Source of the DNA: an endosymbiont of Lamellibrachia barhami | Lineage (GTDB): Bacteria; Pseudomonadota; Gammaproteobacteria; Chromatiales; Chromatiaceae | Length of the DNA: 34,562 bases | Direction of reading: 5' to 3' | NCBI RefSeq assembly: GCF_011947365.2 | Contig: NZ_JAAVSH020000001.1 | Location: 348,631-383,192, forward strand | Shown here: piece by piece, positions 24,977 to 33,095 of the stretch | Numbering within the stretch: position 1 is the first letter of the stretch | Layout of the letters: each line of letters begins with the position of its first letter | Notes under the pieces: generated by a model | Databases searched by the model: none | What the model was told of the DNA's origin: nothing | Seen by the model: the letters and a program-made list of their open reading frames with translations, nothing else | Position numbers and translations under genes: made by a program

Positions 24977-27187
24977 ATGTCAAACAGAGTCATTTCCATC
25001 AACACGTATGCAGCGATCTATATCGTTATCGCATTTGTGTCACTCAGCTTTGTTGGGGGGCTGACCTACCTGAATATTCAGAAAATGGAATCTGAATTTC
25101 ATGACAGCAGCATCACTATTGCAGAACAAGAGATCGAGCAGGTTATCGCTTCCGCTACAGTTGACATAGAGAAACACACAGTGGATTTGGCCGAATGGCA
25201 TGAGGTCAGGCAGCAGTTACTGGACCCCGGTTTTTATAGTGATTGGCATGAGCTCAGTATACATAACACCGGTATTTTGCCTAAGTATGTACTTGACGCC
25301 TCGATCTACAGCAGCGATGGAAAAGTATTGGGGAGACTGGATGCATCGAAATTACCGGATGCCATAAATATCGAGCACATTGAACCCTTGTTTCGAATCG
25401 AGGAAGGGAAGCCTGGAATATTTATCGTTGCACCTGTCCGTGACCTGAAAAACCTGAAGACAATCGGTTATGTCGCCACATTAAGCGATTTTCTAACCGG
25501 CTTTTGCAGTCAAAGACGCTTTAGTCAAATAGACTCGAAAACATTAAAATTCACATCGACAGGCCACGATTTTCTCCCGATTGCAGAACTAAAAAGGCAT
25601 ATCAAGTACACATTGCGCAGTGATCCATACGCTGAAGAGTTGAAAAAGATCATGCTACAAGCGGTGGGTTACCTCATCGTTGTAAGCGTAATTCTAACGC
25701 TCCTGATCTTCCCGCAAAGTGTCTGGTTTACCGGAAAATCAATTCATCGGCTCTCTCGCCATCTCGATTTTCTTAAACTGCACTCCTCCGAAAAAATTGC
25801 TGAAAACCTGGGTGAACGTCTGCCCATTAAGGAACTGGATAAAGTCAGGCTTTCCCTGAATGACTACCACAACCAACTCAACAGTCTGAATACCAGTCTG
25901 GATGAAAAAAACAGGAAACTCTGGAGCCTCGCACTTCACGACCCGCTGACCGGTGTCAAAAACAGACGGGCTTTCGATGAATACTGGAAAGAGGTGAACA
26001 ACCTCTTCGATATCCGCCGCAACCCCATCTGTCTGGCCCTGTTTGATGTCAATCATTTCAAGGCCATCAACGACACTTATGGACATCAGATCGGGGATGA
26101 GGTGCTTATAGCGATCAGCCACTCCATACAAAAAGTGTTGCGAAAAAGAGAGTATCTGTTCCGCCTTGGGGGTGATGAGTTCGCAACCATCCTTTTCGAC
26201 TGTACACCTGCCATCGCAATGCGTATCGCAGAGCGCTGTGAGGAGGCGATCGCCGACTGCCCATTCCATGACTTCGGCATCAAAGAGCCTGTGAGAATCA
26301 GCATTGGCCTGGCCCTCACCGATAGTGAAACGGAGGAGGACTCACCTTTGACATCGCTACAGCGGCAGGCCGATATTGCCATGTACGCTGCCAAGCGTCC
26401 CGCCACATCCCATATCGCGGTTTTTTCACCCGAAATGGCAGAGGAGTCCAGCGGGCTTTTCTCAAACCAGACTCACAATGCTGTTTACGACGCAGTAACC
26501 CATGGCACTGGTTTGAAGATGTTCTATCAACCCATCGTCAAACTCCAGGATGGCACCGTTCAGTATTATGAGGCGCTACTCAGAATTTCTCATGGCAAAA
26601 GATGGATACTTCCTTCGCACATCTTTCCTCTGGTTGAGGCGCGTCGACTGGAAACCGACCTCGACCGGGTGGTAATCAATAGCGTTCTGGAGGATTTGGA
26701 GAACAACCGGATCCCCGCTGGAACCGGCATATCCGTAAACATTTCGGCACCGACTGCCATCAACCAATACCTGACCGAGTGGCTCAAAGGCTTTCTACCC
26801 TATTTAAAGACACACAAGCTTGTGATTGAGATAACCGAGACGGCCTTGATCACACAGCTAAAGACAGCGACAAAAAACCTCACCACACTCAGAAAGATGG
26901 GATACCAGATCGCGCTCGATGACTTTGGCAGCGGCTACTCCTCATTGCGCTACCTGGCCACGATGCCGGTGGATATCGTGAAATTCGATATTTCACTAAC
27001 CCGGAATGTGGATAACGAAGCACAAACCCGCATCATCCGTCATCTGGTACAGATGATTACTGAATCCGGACACCAACTCGTGGCGGAAGGTATCGAAACC
27101 GAGGAGATGTCGCAAAAACTTGCGGGCCTGGGATTCGTCTTCGGTCAGGGCTATCTTTTTGGCAAACCATCCCCACCAGAAGCTTGA
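24977..27187 (+). CDS. Membrane-bound GGDEF-EAL protein with periplasmic sensor domain
   Basis: 736 aa. TM1 (about 8-30) and TM2 (about 226-251) enclose a ~195-residue periplasmic part with a CHASE4-like look (ATVDIEKHTVDLAEWHEV... ). The GGDEF domain has an intact active site (398-402) in LFRLGGDEFATIL, so diguanylate cyclase activity is possible; the inhibitory RxxD site reads RKRE. The EAL domain starts at YEALLRI (E532) and keeps DDFGSGYSS (Asp648/Asp649), EITETALI and VAEGIETEE, so c-di-GMP phosphodiesterase activity is likely; the usual KID reads KFD. ATG at 24977 has only a weak ribosome site. Codon use is more A/T-rich in the sensor half than in the catalytic half. It is monocistronic, ending about 65 bp before tRNA-Leu. 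Signal sensed is unknown. Confidence 0.92.
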   Translation: MSNRVISINTYAAIYIVIAFVSLSFVGGLTYLNIQKMESEFHDSSITIAEQEIEQVIASATVDIEKHTVDLAEWHEVRQQLLDPGFYSDWHELSIHNTGILPKYVLDASIYSSDGKVLGRLDASKLPDAINIEHIEPLFRIEEGKPGIFIVAPVRDLKNLKTIGYVATLSDFLTGFCSQRRFSQIDSKTLKFTSTGHDFLPIAELKRHIKYTLRSDPYAEELKKIMLQAVGYLIVVSVILTLLIFPQSVWFTGKSIHRLSRHLDFLKLHSSEKIAENLGERLPIKELDKVRLSLNDYHNQLNSLNTSLDEKNRKLWSLALHDPLTGVKNRRAFDEYWKEVNNLFDIRRNPICLALFDVNHFKAINDTYGHQIGDEVLIAISHSIQKVLRKREYLFRLGGDEFATILFDCTPAIAMRIAERCEEAIADCPFHDFGIKEPVRISIGLALTDSETEEDSPLTSLQRQADIAMYAAKRPATSHIAVFSPEMAEESSGLFSNQTHNAVYDAVTHGTGLKMFYQPIVKLQDGTVQYYEALLRISHGKRWILPSHIFPLVEARRLETDLDRVVINSVLEDLENNRIPAGTGISVNISAPTAINQYLTEWLKGFLPYLKTHKLVIEITETALITQLKTATKNLTTLRKMGYQIALDDFGSGYSSLRYLATMPVDIVKFDISLTRNVDNEAQTRIIRHLVQMITESGHQLVAEGIETEEMSQKLAGLGFVFGQGYLFGKPSPPEA

Positions 27188-27210
27188 TCAATATCCTCCA
27201 AATACAGGAT

Positions 27211-27238
27211 CTTACAATTCTAGAAAATCATGTATAAT
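27211..27238 (+). promoter_or_regulatory. Promoter of tRNA-Leu
   Basis: CTTACA (27211-27216), 16-bp spacer, and a perfect TATAAT (27233-27238). Transcription would start about 8 bp before the mature tRNA. Confidence 0.65.
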
Positions 27239-27252
27239 TACCGGCTTCCAGC

Positions 27253-27339
27253 GCCGGGGTGGTGGAATTGGTAGACACAGGGGATTCAAAATCCCCCGGC
27301 TTCACGGCCTTGACGGTTCGAGTCCGTCCCTCGGTACCA
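27253..27339 (+). tRNA. tRNA-Leu (anticodon CAA)
   Basis: 87 nt with encoded CCA. The acceptor stem GCCGGGG pairs with CCTCGGT (two G-U pairs), the D arm contains GGTAGACACA, the anticodon stem GGGGA/TCCCC encloses TTCAAAA with CAA at 27287-27289, a class II variable arm follows (GGCTTCACGGCC-type), and the T arm holds GGTTCGAGTCC. It reads UUG codons. It has its own promoter and a good terminator downstream. Confidence 0.97.
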
Positions 27340-27362
27340 GATTCTTGTCCAACGACATCCAG

Positions 27363-27409
27363 AAAAAGCCGCAAGACTCATTATATCAATGACTTGTGGC
27401 TTTTTCTTT
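27363..27409 (+). terminator. Rho-independent terminator after tRNA-Leu
   Basis: AAAAAGCCGCAAG (27363-27375) pairs with CTTGTGGCTTTTT (27393-27405), one G-T pair, followed by more T. Loop of 17 nt. Confidence 0.8.
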
Positions 27410-27704
27410 GCAACCTCAGTCCATCCTGATCCCATCAAATCCTATTGAATCCCGCACTTTTTGTTGGTATTTAACACTGTTATCGCTTCAATCGCAGATT
27501 CAAGCTTGAAAACATGATTTCGCGTCTCGGCAGCGCCGCAGTGCGCACACCACCCATGCCCCAGCGCCTCCTCAGCATAGCTGAGGCTCGGGGATAATCA
27601 GGTAGGTCTAATCTTCTGACAAAGTAGAATTAATAGGTTTGGGGATCGGCCTGAGAGATTTGGCAAGTAGGATTCGGTGGCCAAAATTTGTCGAGCACCA
27701 CGGC

Positions 27705-27723
27705 CCCGCTTAGGCGGGTTTTT
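27705..27723 (+). terminator. Terminator-like hairpin without an obvious gene
   Basis: CCCGC and GCGGG pair around TTAG, followed by TTTTT. Nothing upstream on the plus strand for 300 bp is a recognisable gene except the already terminated tRNA. Confidence 0.55.
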
Positions 27724-28110
27724 ATGTTGTCATCAATTCGTCATATAATTCGAATACAATCTCAATTGCCTACTTTTGGACAGGCAAGGAAAGTTAAGGA
27801 TAACAGGCCCCCCGCAAGGACGTGGGGGAACCTTATATCTGGAAAATGAATTAACGAAAGACAGGCGGTATTTCGAGAACCTGGGTGTAACTTACTCTCG
27901 GCAAGCCGTGTTAAACCACCTTCCTCAGGGGTTATGTTCAAGCCCTTTTCTGCTGACTCAAGCACGACCTCACATGGCCTTCAATTTTGGCGCACTGATG
28001 GCAAGGGACTCTTCCTCGTCCAAAGCGAATTATAACTTCCCATGTAATAATACGCATTTGATAGATTTTTCGTCTGCTCGCGGTCAGCCCCCCTCGGTAT
28101 CATTCACGTC

Positions 28111-28195
28111 GTAGGCACGATCAAGCGTAGCGGATCTGGCGTTTTTGAATTGGCAAAACGATAAGATTGCCAGTTCCGCTACGCTTGGACCATCC
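28111..28195. repeat. Inverted pair of family-A REP units (BIME-like)
   Basis: GTAGGCACGATCAAGCGTAG starts the reverse unit; CCAGTTCCGCTACGCTTGG is the forward unit about 30 bp later. The whole is near-identical in plan to 34034-34118. Confidence 0.7.
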
Positions 28196-28250
28196 CATGA
28201 TTTCAGGGTTGACAACTCGTTGGCCGGGACGAGCAAATCATAGGTGAGCC

Positions 28251-28278
28251 GAATAGTTATCTTATTTGGTAACTATTC
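28251..28278. repeat. Inverted repeat in the non-coding region
   Basis: GAATAGTTA and TAACTATTC are perfect 9-bp arms separated by 10 nt; AGC/GCT outside extends the pairing with one mismatch. Function unknown. Confidence 0.5.
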
Positions 28279-28692
28279 AGCTACCCCACAAAAGTGCGGG
28301 AAACAGCGCCAGTGCTCCATCAACATTCAGCCGCAAACCGAACACGCGCTGAAACGTGCTCCAGGCAATCGTAAGTCCGCATAACCCCATCACAATGGAA
28401 AAGAAGGAGATGGGGAAATTCTCTAATCGGGATGGGTGAGACATCATGAATTCTCTGGTAAGCAGCTACTGCATTCAGCTCAACGGAGAGAATCTGTAAC
28501 CGGTTATTAATGGCTACAGCATCCACAATTACCTGCGGGCATGCATTGCGTAAACGCAAATTCCGCAGTTTCTATAGGCTTGTTGATATTGATGTTGTTT
28601 GGCAGGAGCCGCGTACCATGGATGTGGCCAGGTATGGGACAGTGCCTGATTTAGAGCGTTGTTGATGACCTCCGGCTTAGCCGCTTGATTCG

Positions 28693-29538
28693 CTATTCAG
28701 TGGAAAACTGATAGAGCGCCTGTATCTCCTCTCGCCAGATCGTGTCATCGATCGTCTCCAGCACCATGGGTATATCATCAAAACGCGAATCACTCATGAT
28801 GTAGCGAAAGGCGTCCCAGCCGATCTTTCCCTGACCGAGGCTATGGTGCCGGTCCACCCTGGCCCCCAAGTCGGGCTTGCTGTCGTTGAGATGCATGCCC
28901 CGCAGATAGTTGAAACCGACGATGCGCTCAAACTCACCGAAGGTCTGCTCGCAGGCTTCACTGGTCCGCAGATCGTAGCCGGAAACGAATGTGTGACAGG
29001 TATCGAGGCAGACACCGACCCGATGCTTGTCCTCCACCCCTTCAATAATTCTGGCCAACTGCTCAAACCGATAGCCCAGGGTGGAGCCTTGGCCTGCGGT
29101 GTTTTCGATCACCGCTGTCACCCCTTCCGTCTGCTCCAGGGCGATATTGATCGACTCGGATACGCGTTCGAGGCTCTCCCCCTCCTCAATCTTTCTCAGG
29201 GTGGCGCCGGGATGAAAGTTAAGAAGTTTCAGACCGAGCTGTTCACAGCGCTGCATCTCGTCGACGAAAGCGGCACGGGATTTCTCCAGCCCCTCGGTTT
29301 CCGGATGCCCGAGATTAATCAGATAACTGTCGTGGGGCAGCGCATGTTCCGGGGCGATGCCGACCTGTTCGAGGTTTACTTTGAAACTCTCAATCGCCTC
29401 ATCGGTCAGCGGCTTTGCCCTCCATTGACGTTGGTTCTTGGTGAACAGTGCAAAGGCCTTCGCACCAATCTTTTCAGCATTCAACGGGGCATTCTGAACA
29501 CCCCCGGAAGCGCTGACGTGGGCACCTACAAACTTCAT
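28693..29538 (-). CDS. nfo: Endonuclease IV (AP endonuclease)
   Basis: 281 aa, the family length. It starts [17 protein letters not shown], and the metal-binding motifs follow in order: [56 protein letters not shown], and VLETIDD. It cuts DNA at abasic sites using three zinc ions. It is a single gene divergent from cysZ, with a 73-bp shared upstream gap. Confidence 0.97.
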   Translation of the reverse strand: MKFVGAHVSASGGVQNAPLNAEKIGAKAFALFTKNQRQWRAKPLTDEAIESFKVNLEQVGIAPEHALPHDSYLINLGHPETEGLEKSRAAFVDEMQRCEQLGLKLLNFHPGATLRKIEEGESLERVSESINIALEQTEGVTAVIENTAGQGSTLGYRFEQLARIIEGVEDKHRVGVCLDTCHTFVSGYDLRTSEACEQTFGEFERIVGFNYLRGMHLNDSKPDLGARVDRHHSLGQGKIGWDAFRYIMSDSRFDDIPMVLETIDDTIWREEIQALYQFSTE

Positions 29539-29611
29539 TGGTTCTGTCCTTTGGTTATTGAATCTCTAACTCTGTTAAAATCCGCTTTTTATCAAAACAG
29601 ACCGAAGCGAC

Positions 29612-30358
29612 ATGGCAAACAATCCCCTCTCCGGCGTCGGCTATCTGCTGCGTGGCCTGAGCCTGATAAGCAAACCCGGACTGAGACGTTTCGTACTCAT
29701 CCCCCTGCTGATCAACATCCTGGTATTCAGCCTGCTGGTTGGGGTGGGAATCAGCCAGTTCGACCTGCTGATGGATCACTTTCTGCCCGCCGATGACAGC
29801 TGGCTCTCCTACCTGCGCTGGCTGCTTTGGCCACTCTTCGCCCTGGCACTGCTGCTGATTATCTTCTATACCTTTACCGTCATCGCCAACCTGATCGCCG
29901 CGCCCTTCAACGCCCTGCTGGCAGAGAAGGTGGAGCTCTATCTCGACGGCCGGTTGCAGGAGGAGAGCGGCAGCATCAAACAGGTGATGAAGGATATTCT
30001 GCCTGCCCTGTTTTCTGAGCTGCGCAAGATACTCTATTTCTTGCTGCGGGCGATCCCCCTGCTGATTCTCTTCGTGATCCCGGTAGTCAACATTGTTGCA
30101 CCTTTTTTATGGCTGGCCTTCGGTGCCTGGTTTCTCTCTATCGAGTATGGCGACTACCCGATGGGTAATCACAGCCTGCTCTTCAAGGAGCAGCACAAAC
30201 GCCTGAAAAAGGCCCGTTTTACCGCGATGGCATTTGGCGGCAGTGTCACACTGTTGATGATGGTGCCCATCCTGAATTTTGTTGTCATGCCGGCGGCGGT
30301 GGCCGGAGCCACTGTCTTCTGGAAAGAGCGTCTGGAGAGCTCTGGCGGCGACGCTTAG
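29612..30358 (+). CDS. cysZ: CysZ-family (EI24) membrane protein, probable sulfate uptake protein
   Basis: 248 aa with four to six hydrophobic segments: PLLINILVFSLLVGVGI, LLWPLFALALLLIIFYTFTV, LLRAIPLLILFVIPVVNIV, FLWLAFGAWFLSIEY and VTLLMMVPILNFVVMPAAV. The sequence ANLIAAPFNALLAEKVE in the loop after the second segment is the family signature. CysZ of E. coli admits sulfate for cysteine synthesis. Its TAG stop (30356-30358) overlaps the convergent aminotransferase TAA stop within four bases. Transport role is by family only. Confidence 0.9.
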   Translation: MANNPLSGVGYLLRGLSLISKPGLRRFVLIPLLINILVFSLLVGVGISQFDLLMDHFLPADDSWLSYLRWLLWPLFALALLLIIFYTFTVIANLIAAPFNALLAEKVELYLDGRLQEESGSIKQVMKDILPALFSELRKILYFLLRAIPLLILFVIPVVNIVAPFLWLAFGAWFLSIEYGDYPMGNHSLLFKEQHKRLKKARFTAMAFGGSVTLLMMVPILNFVVMPAAVAGATVFWKERLESSGGDA

Positions 30359-31530
30359 TCTTCTGGATACCCCCTCCGGATAAATTTACGCAGCCGCGCC
30401 ACGCCCTCTTCCAGGTTGGGCAGTGAGGTGGTGTAGGCGAACCGCAGATGTGCCTCGGGCCGGTTGAAGCCGAAATCACGGCCAGGCGTGACGGCCACTC
30501 CGGCCTCCTCCAGCAACGCCTCGGCAAAGGCATGACTATCATCCGTGACCATCTCGCAGTTGGCATAGAGATAGAAGGCCCCCTGCGGGGTGACGGGTAG
30601 TTCAAATCCCATCTCGCGCAACGCGGGCAGCAGAAAATCCCGCCGCTGCAGATACTCGACCCGACGCGCTTCAAGTATCTCCAGCACCTCCGGCTCAAAG
30701 GCCTTCAGCGCCGCATGCTGGGACAGGGTGGGGGCTGCAAGAAAGATATTCTGGGCCAGACGGTCAAGAGGGTCGACGGCAGCCTCGGGCGCCACCAGCC
30801 AGCCGAGACGCCATCCGGTCATGCCGAAAAACTTGGAGAAGCTGTTGATAACGAAGATGTCATCGGCGATGGAGAGAGCGGTTCCTCCAACGGCATCGTA
30901 GATCAGTCCCTGATAGATCTCATCGACAATCAGCAGACCGCCCAGACGGCTGACTGTTTCGTGCAACGCTGTGAGTGCCTCCAATGTGAGCAGCGTCCCA
31001 GTGGGGTTGGCGGGCGTCGCCACCAGCACGGCCTTGGTATCCGGCCGCCATGCCGTCTCCACGATCTCCGCCGTGAGCTGATAACCCGTATCCGCGGCAA
31101 CCGGCACACCCACTGGTTTGCCGTCAACCAACTCCACGAAGTGGCGGTTACAGGGGTAACCAGGGTCGGCCATCAGGACGCTCTCTCCAGGATTGATCAG
31201 CACACTCATCACCAGCTGCAGGGCACCGGACGCCCCTGGCGTGACGATGATGCGGGCAGGGTCGATATCCACCCCGTAACTGCTGGCATAGAATCCGGCG
31301 ATCGCTTCCCGCAGGGCTGGCAACCCCTTAGCCGGAGTGTAGTGGGTCTCACCCGCCGCAAGGGCGGCTTCTCCCGCATGGATGATGGGGGCTGGGGTGA
31401 TAAAGTCGGGTTCGCCGATCTCCATGTGGATGATCGAACGCCCCTCTGCTTCCAACCTGCGTGCTTTTGCCAACAGATCCATCACATAGAAGGGCTTGAT
31501 GCGTGCCATCCTGTCGGCAATGGGGATCAT
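30355..31530 (-). CDS. Class I/II PLP-dependent aminotransferase
   Basis: 391 aa from the ATG at 31530 (AAGGAG eight bases before a second AGGAAG run), giving MIPIADRMARIKPFYVMDL. Fold-type I, aspartate aminotransferase subgroup I: ALAAGETHYTPAKGLPALREAI, the VATPANPTGTLL loop, the VDEIYQGLIYD Asp/Tyr pair, and the PLP lysine in INSFSKFFGMTGWRLGW. Substrate is not certain; relatives are annotated as alanine, aspartate or aromatic aminotransferases. It lies 35 bp downstream of the CbbY-like phosphatase on the same strand and probably shares its transcript. Its 3' end overlaps that of cysZ. Confidence 0.9.
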   Translation of the reverse strand: MIPIADRMARIKPFYVMDLLAKARRLEAEGRSIIHMEIGEPDFITPAPIIHAGEAALAAGETHYTPAKGLPALREAIAGFYASSYGVDIDPARIIVTPGASGALQLVMSVLINPGESVLMADPGYPCNRHFVELVDGKPVGVPVAADTGYQLTAEIVETAWRPDTKAVLVATPANPTGTLLTLEALTALHETVSRLGGLLIVDEIYQGLIYDAVGGTALSIADDIFVINSFSKFFGMTGWRLGWLVAPEAAVDPLDRLAQNIFLAAPTLSQHAALKAFEPEVLEILEARRVEYLQRRDFLLPALREMGFELPVTPQGAFYLYANCEMVTDDSHAFAEALLEEAGVAVTPGRDFGFNRPEAHLRFAYTTSLPNLEEGVARLRKFIRRGYPED

Positions 31531-31565
31531 CTTCCTGACTCCTTCAAGGTGATTTTGACGGCCTA

Positions 31566-32333
31566 TCAACCCCGGCCGTGAAAGGCTCTCAACAGCGCAA
31601 GATCGACATAACCGGCACCACCCGCACCACCAGAGATCACGTGAAAACTGTCGTCAGGATCGCCCAGCTGGTCGAGTACCAACGCCGCACCATTGAAATC
31701 GTGATCCTCGGTGTAATCGTTGGTAGTGACCAATATTGAGCCGATACCGGCAGACGCAGCAGATTTCACGCCGTTCTCTGAGTCCTCGAAGGCGATGCAC
31801 TGCTCAGGGGACAGTTTCATCTGCTCCATGGCCCAGGTATAGATATCCGGAGCTGGCTTCTTGGCCGGTACGATATCACCCGCAGCGATCACCTCGAACC
31901 ACTCCTCTGCAGCCGGGTCCAGAGCATGCTGCAACAGTGCGCTGACATTGGCCGGGGTGGTGGTGGTGGCGATGGCAAGCCGCATTCCCGCCTCCCGCAC
32001 CTCAGTCAAGAGCCTCCTGACCCCGTTGCGCATGGGGATCGCACCCTCCGCCAACATACTGGTGTAGTGGGCGGTCTTCTGTTTGTGCAGCGCTGCAATA
32101 AAACCATCCAAGTCTGCGGGCCGTTCAAAATCGGTATTGAAACTGTCCAGATAATAACGAATCCGCTCTTTGCCTCCAGTCACCGCCAGCAACTCTCCAT
32201 AGAGGGCCACCGTCCACTCCCAGTCGAGCCCCGCATCGGCAAATGCCCGATTGAATGCCACCCGATGACCATCCTTCTCAGTATCGGCCAGGGTGCCGTC
32301 CACATCGAAAATCAACGCTTCCAATTTAGCCAT
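31566..32333 (-). CDS. HAD-superfamily phosphatase, CbbY-like
   Basis: 255 aa from the ATG at 32333. HAD motif I is LIFDVDGTLADTEKDGHR, motif II is IATTTTPANV, motif III KKPAPDIY, motif IV IAFEDSENGVKSA. The helical cap has LYGELLAVTGGKERIRYYL, which is the signature of CbbY; that enzyme removes the Rubisco inhibitor xylulose-1,5-bisphosphate in autotrophs. No cbb genes are in this window, so the substrate is inferred from the family. Possibly cotranscribed with the aminotransferase. Confidence 0.85.
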   Translation of the reverse strand: MAKLEALIFDVDGTLADTEKDGHRVAFNRAFADAGLDWEWTVALYGELLAVTGGKERIRYYLDSFNTDFERPADLDGFIAALHKQKTAHYTSMLAEGAIPMRNGVRRLLTEVREAGMRLAIATTTTPANVSALLQHALDPAAEEWFEVIAAGDIVPAKKPAPDIYTWAMEQMKLSPEQCIAFEDSENGVKSAASAGIGSILVTTNDYTEDHDFNGAALVLDQLGDPDDSFHVISGGAGGAGYVDLALLRAFHGRG

Positions 32334-32481
32334 TCTTCTACTCACCAATCAGTCAAATCGCGCTAGCTTACCCAAACCACCGCAACCTTGCACCCCCATG
32401 CAAAAAAGCGGAATTTTGAGTTCGGGGAAAAGAATCACCCTTTAATTGACTTGGCACATTAAGAATATGGCAATCTGGACG

Positions 32482-32491
32482 ATACTAGTAT
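32482..32491. promoter_or_regulatory. Perfect 10-bp palindrome upstream of dksA
   Basis: ATACTAGTAT lies about 40-50 bp before the dksA -35 box. It could bind a dimeric regulator; chance cannot be ruled out. Confidence 0.25.
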
Positions 32492-32528
32492 TGTTAAGCA
32501 AACATTGATTGAAGAGACGCCCATATTG

Positions 32529-32557
32529 TTGTCTAGCAACTGGGTTTCTGGTATAGA
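32529..32557 (+). promoter_or_regulatory. sigma-70 promoter of dksA
   Basis: TTGTCT (32529-32534), 17-bp spacer, TATAGA (32552-32557). The start would be near 32564, giving a ~32-nt leader with AGGAG (32584-32588) seven bases before the ATG. Confidence 0.65.
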
Positions 32558-32595
32558 TAGTCCCCTTCACTCAAGAGGTATTCAGGAGTCAGTGA

Positions 32596-33039
32596 ATGGC
32601 CCAGAAGAAAGCCAAAAAAGATGTGAGTTCAGGACCGTTTGGTTTTGAGCCCTATCAGTCCATTAAGGGCGAAGAGTACATGAACGAAGAGCAGGAGGCG
32701 CATTTTCTCGCCATCCTGCAGGCCTGGAAGACGGATTTGATGGAGGAGGTCGACCGAACCGTGCATCACATGCAGGACGAGGCGGCAAATTTCCCCGATC
32801 CAAACGACCGGGCCACACAGGAGTCGGAGTTCAGTCTGGAACTGCACACCCGCGACCGTGAGCGTAAACTGATCAAAAAGATCGATTCAACCATCACCCA
32901 GATCGATAATCACGACTATGGATTCTGCGAGTCCTGCGGTGTGGAGATCGGCATCCGCCGCCTGGAGGCCAGACCCACTGCCAGCCAGTGTATCGATTGC
33001 AAGACCCTGGACGAGATCCGGGAGAAACAGATGGGCTGA
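32596..33039 (+). CDS. dksA: RNA polymerase-binding transcription factor DksA
   Basis: 147 aa, close to E. coli DksA. A coiled coil (about 40-110) carries the tip Asp residues in FPDPNDRATQESE; the C-terminal zinc finger is CESCGVEIGIRRLEARP then SQCIDCKT. It enters the polymerase secondary channel and works with ppGpp to control rRNA and amino-acid promoters. Own promoter and terminator are visible. It is followed by gluQ, the common gammaproteobacterial order. Confidence 0.98.
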   Translation: MAQKKAKKDVSSGPFGFEPYQSIKGEEYMNEEQEAHFLAILQAWKTDLMEEVDRTVHHMQDEAANFPDPNDRATQESEFSLELHTRDRERKLIKKIDSTITQIDNHDYGFCESCGVEIGIRRLEARPTASQCIDCKTLDEIREKQMG

Positions 33040-33064
33040 GCCTGTCCGCCTCTTAGTATAAAAA

Positions 33065-33085
33065 ACCGGCGCAAGCCGGTTTTTT
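33065..33085 (+). terminator. Rho-independent terminator after dksA
   Basis: ACCGGC and GCCGGT pair around the tetraloop GCAA, preceded by A5 and followed by T6. It ends 11 bp before gluQ, so gluQ expression would need read-through or a promoter in the dksA 3' end. Confidence 0.85.
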
Positions 33086-33095
33086 AATTCTTGTC

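Larger units (their letters stand above)
27410..28692. other. About 1.3 kb without a convincing gene, downstream of tRNA-Leu
   Basis: Two small open frames (27776-28114 plus, 28320-28559 minus) have no recognisable family, poor starts and shadow-like composition, so I do not call them. What can be seen: a hairpin CCTCAGC/GCTGAGG (27570-27586) inside a CCCC/GGGG frame, a terminator-like hairpin at 27705-27723, a C-run/G-run hairpin near 27808-27829, a BIME-like repeat (28111-28195), and a 9-bp inverted repeat at 28251-28278. The segment just after the tRNA terminator (27420-27475, with TTTTTGTTGGTATTT) looks like sequence often found where elements integrate at tRNA 3' ends, but no duplicated tRNA end or integrase is present. 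Probably eroded sequence, possibly with an unrecognised RNA. Confidence 0.5.

Noticed and set aside
27780-27835. Riboswitch near the C-run/G-run hairpin
   Set aside because: No conserved core of a riboswitch class I know is present and no gene follows that it could control.
27776-28114. 112-codon plus-strand ORF
   Set aside because: Starts with a non-ATG codon inside a hairpin, no ribosome site, no family, Ser/Pro-rich shadow-like content and it ends in a REP element.
28320-28559. 79-codon minus-strand ORF with a faint toxin (PIN-like) look
   Set aside because: TTG start next to an in-frame stop, no clear acidic active-site set and no antitoxin partner. It may be a remnant, but I cannot support it.
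32440-32470. sigma-54 promoter before dksA (TTGGCACATTAAG)
   Set aside because: The GC element does not fall at the required distance from GG. A good sigma-70 promoter lies closer to the gene.
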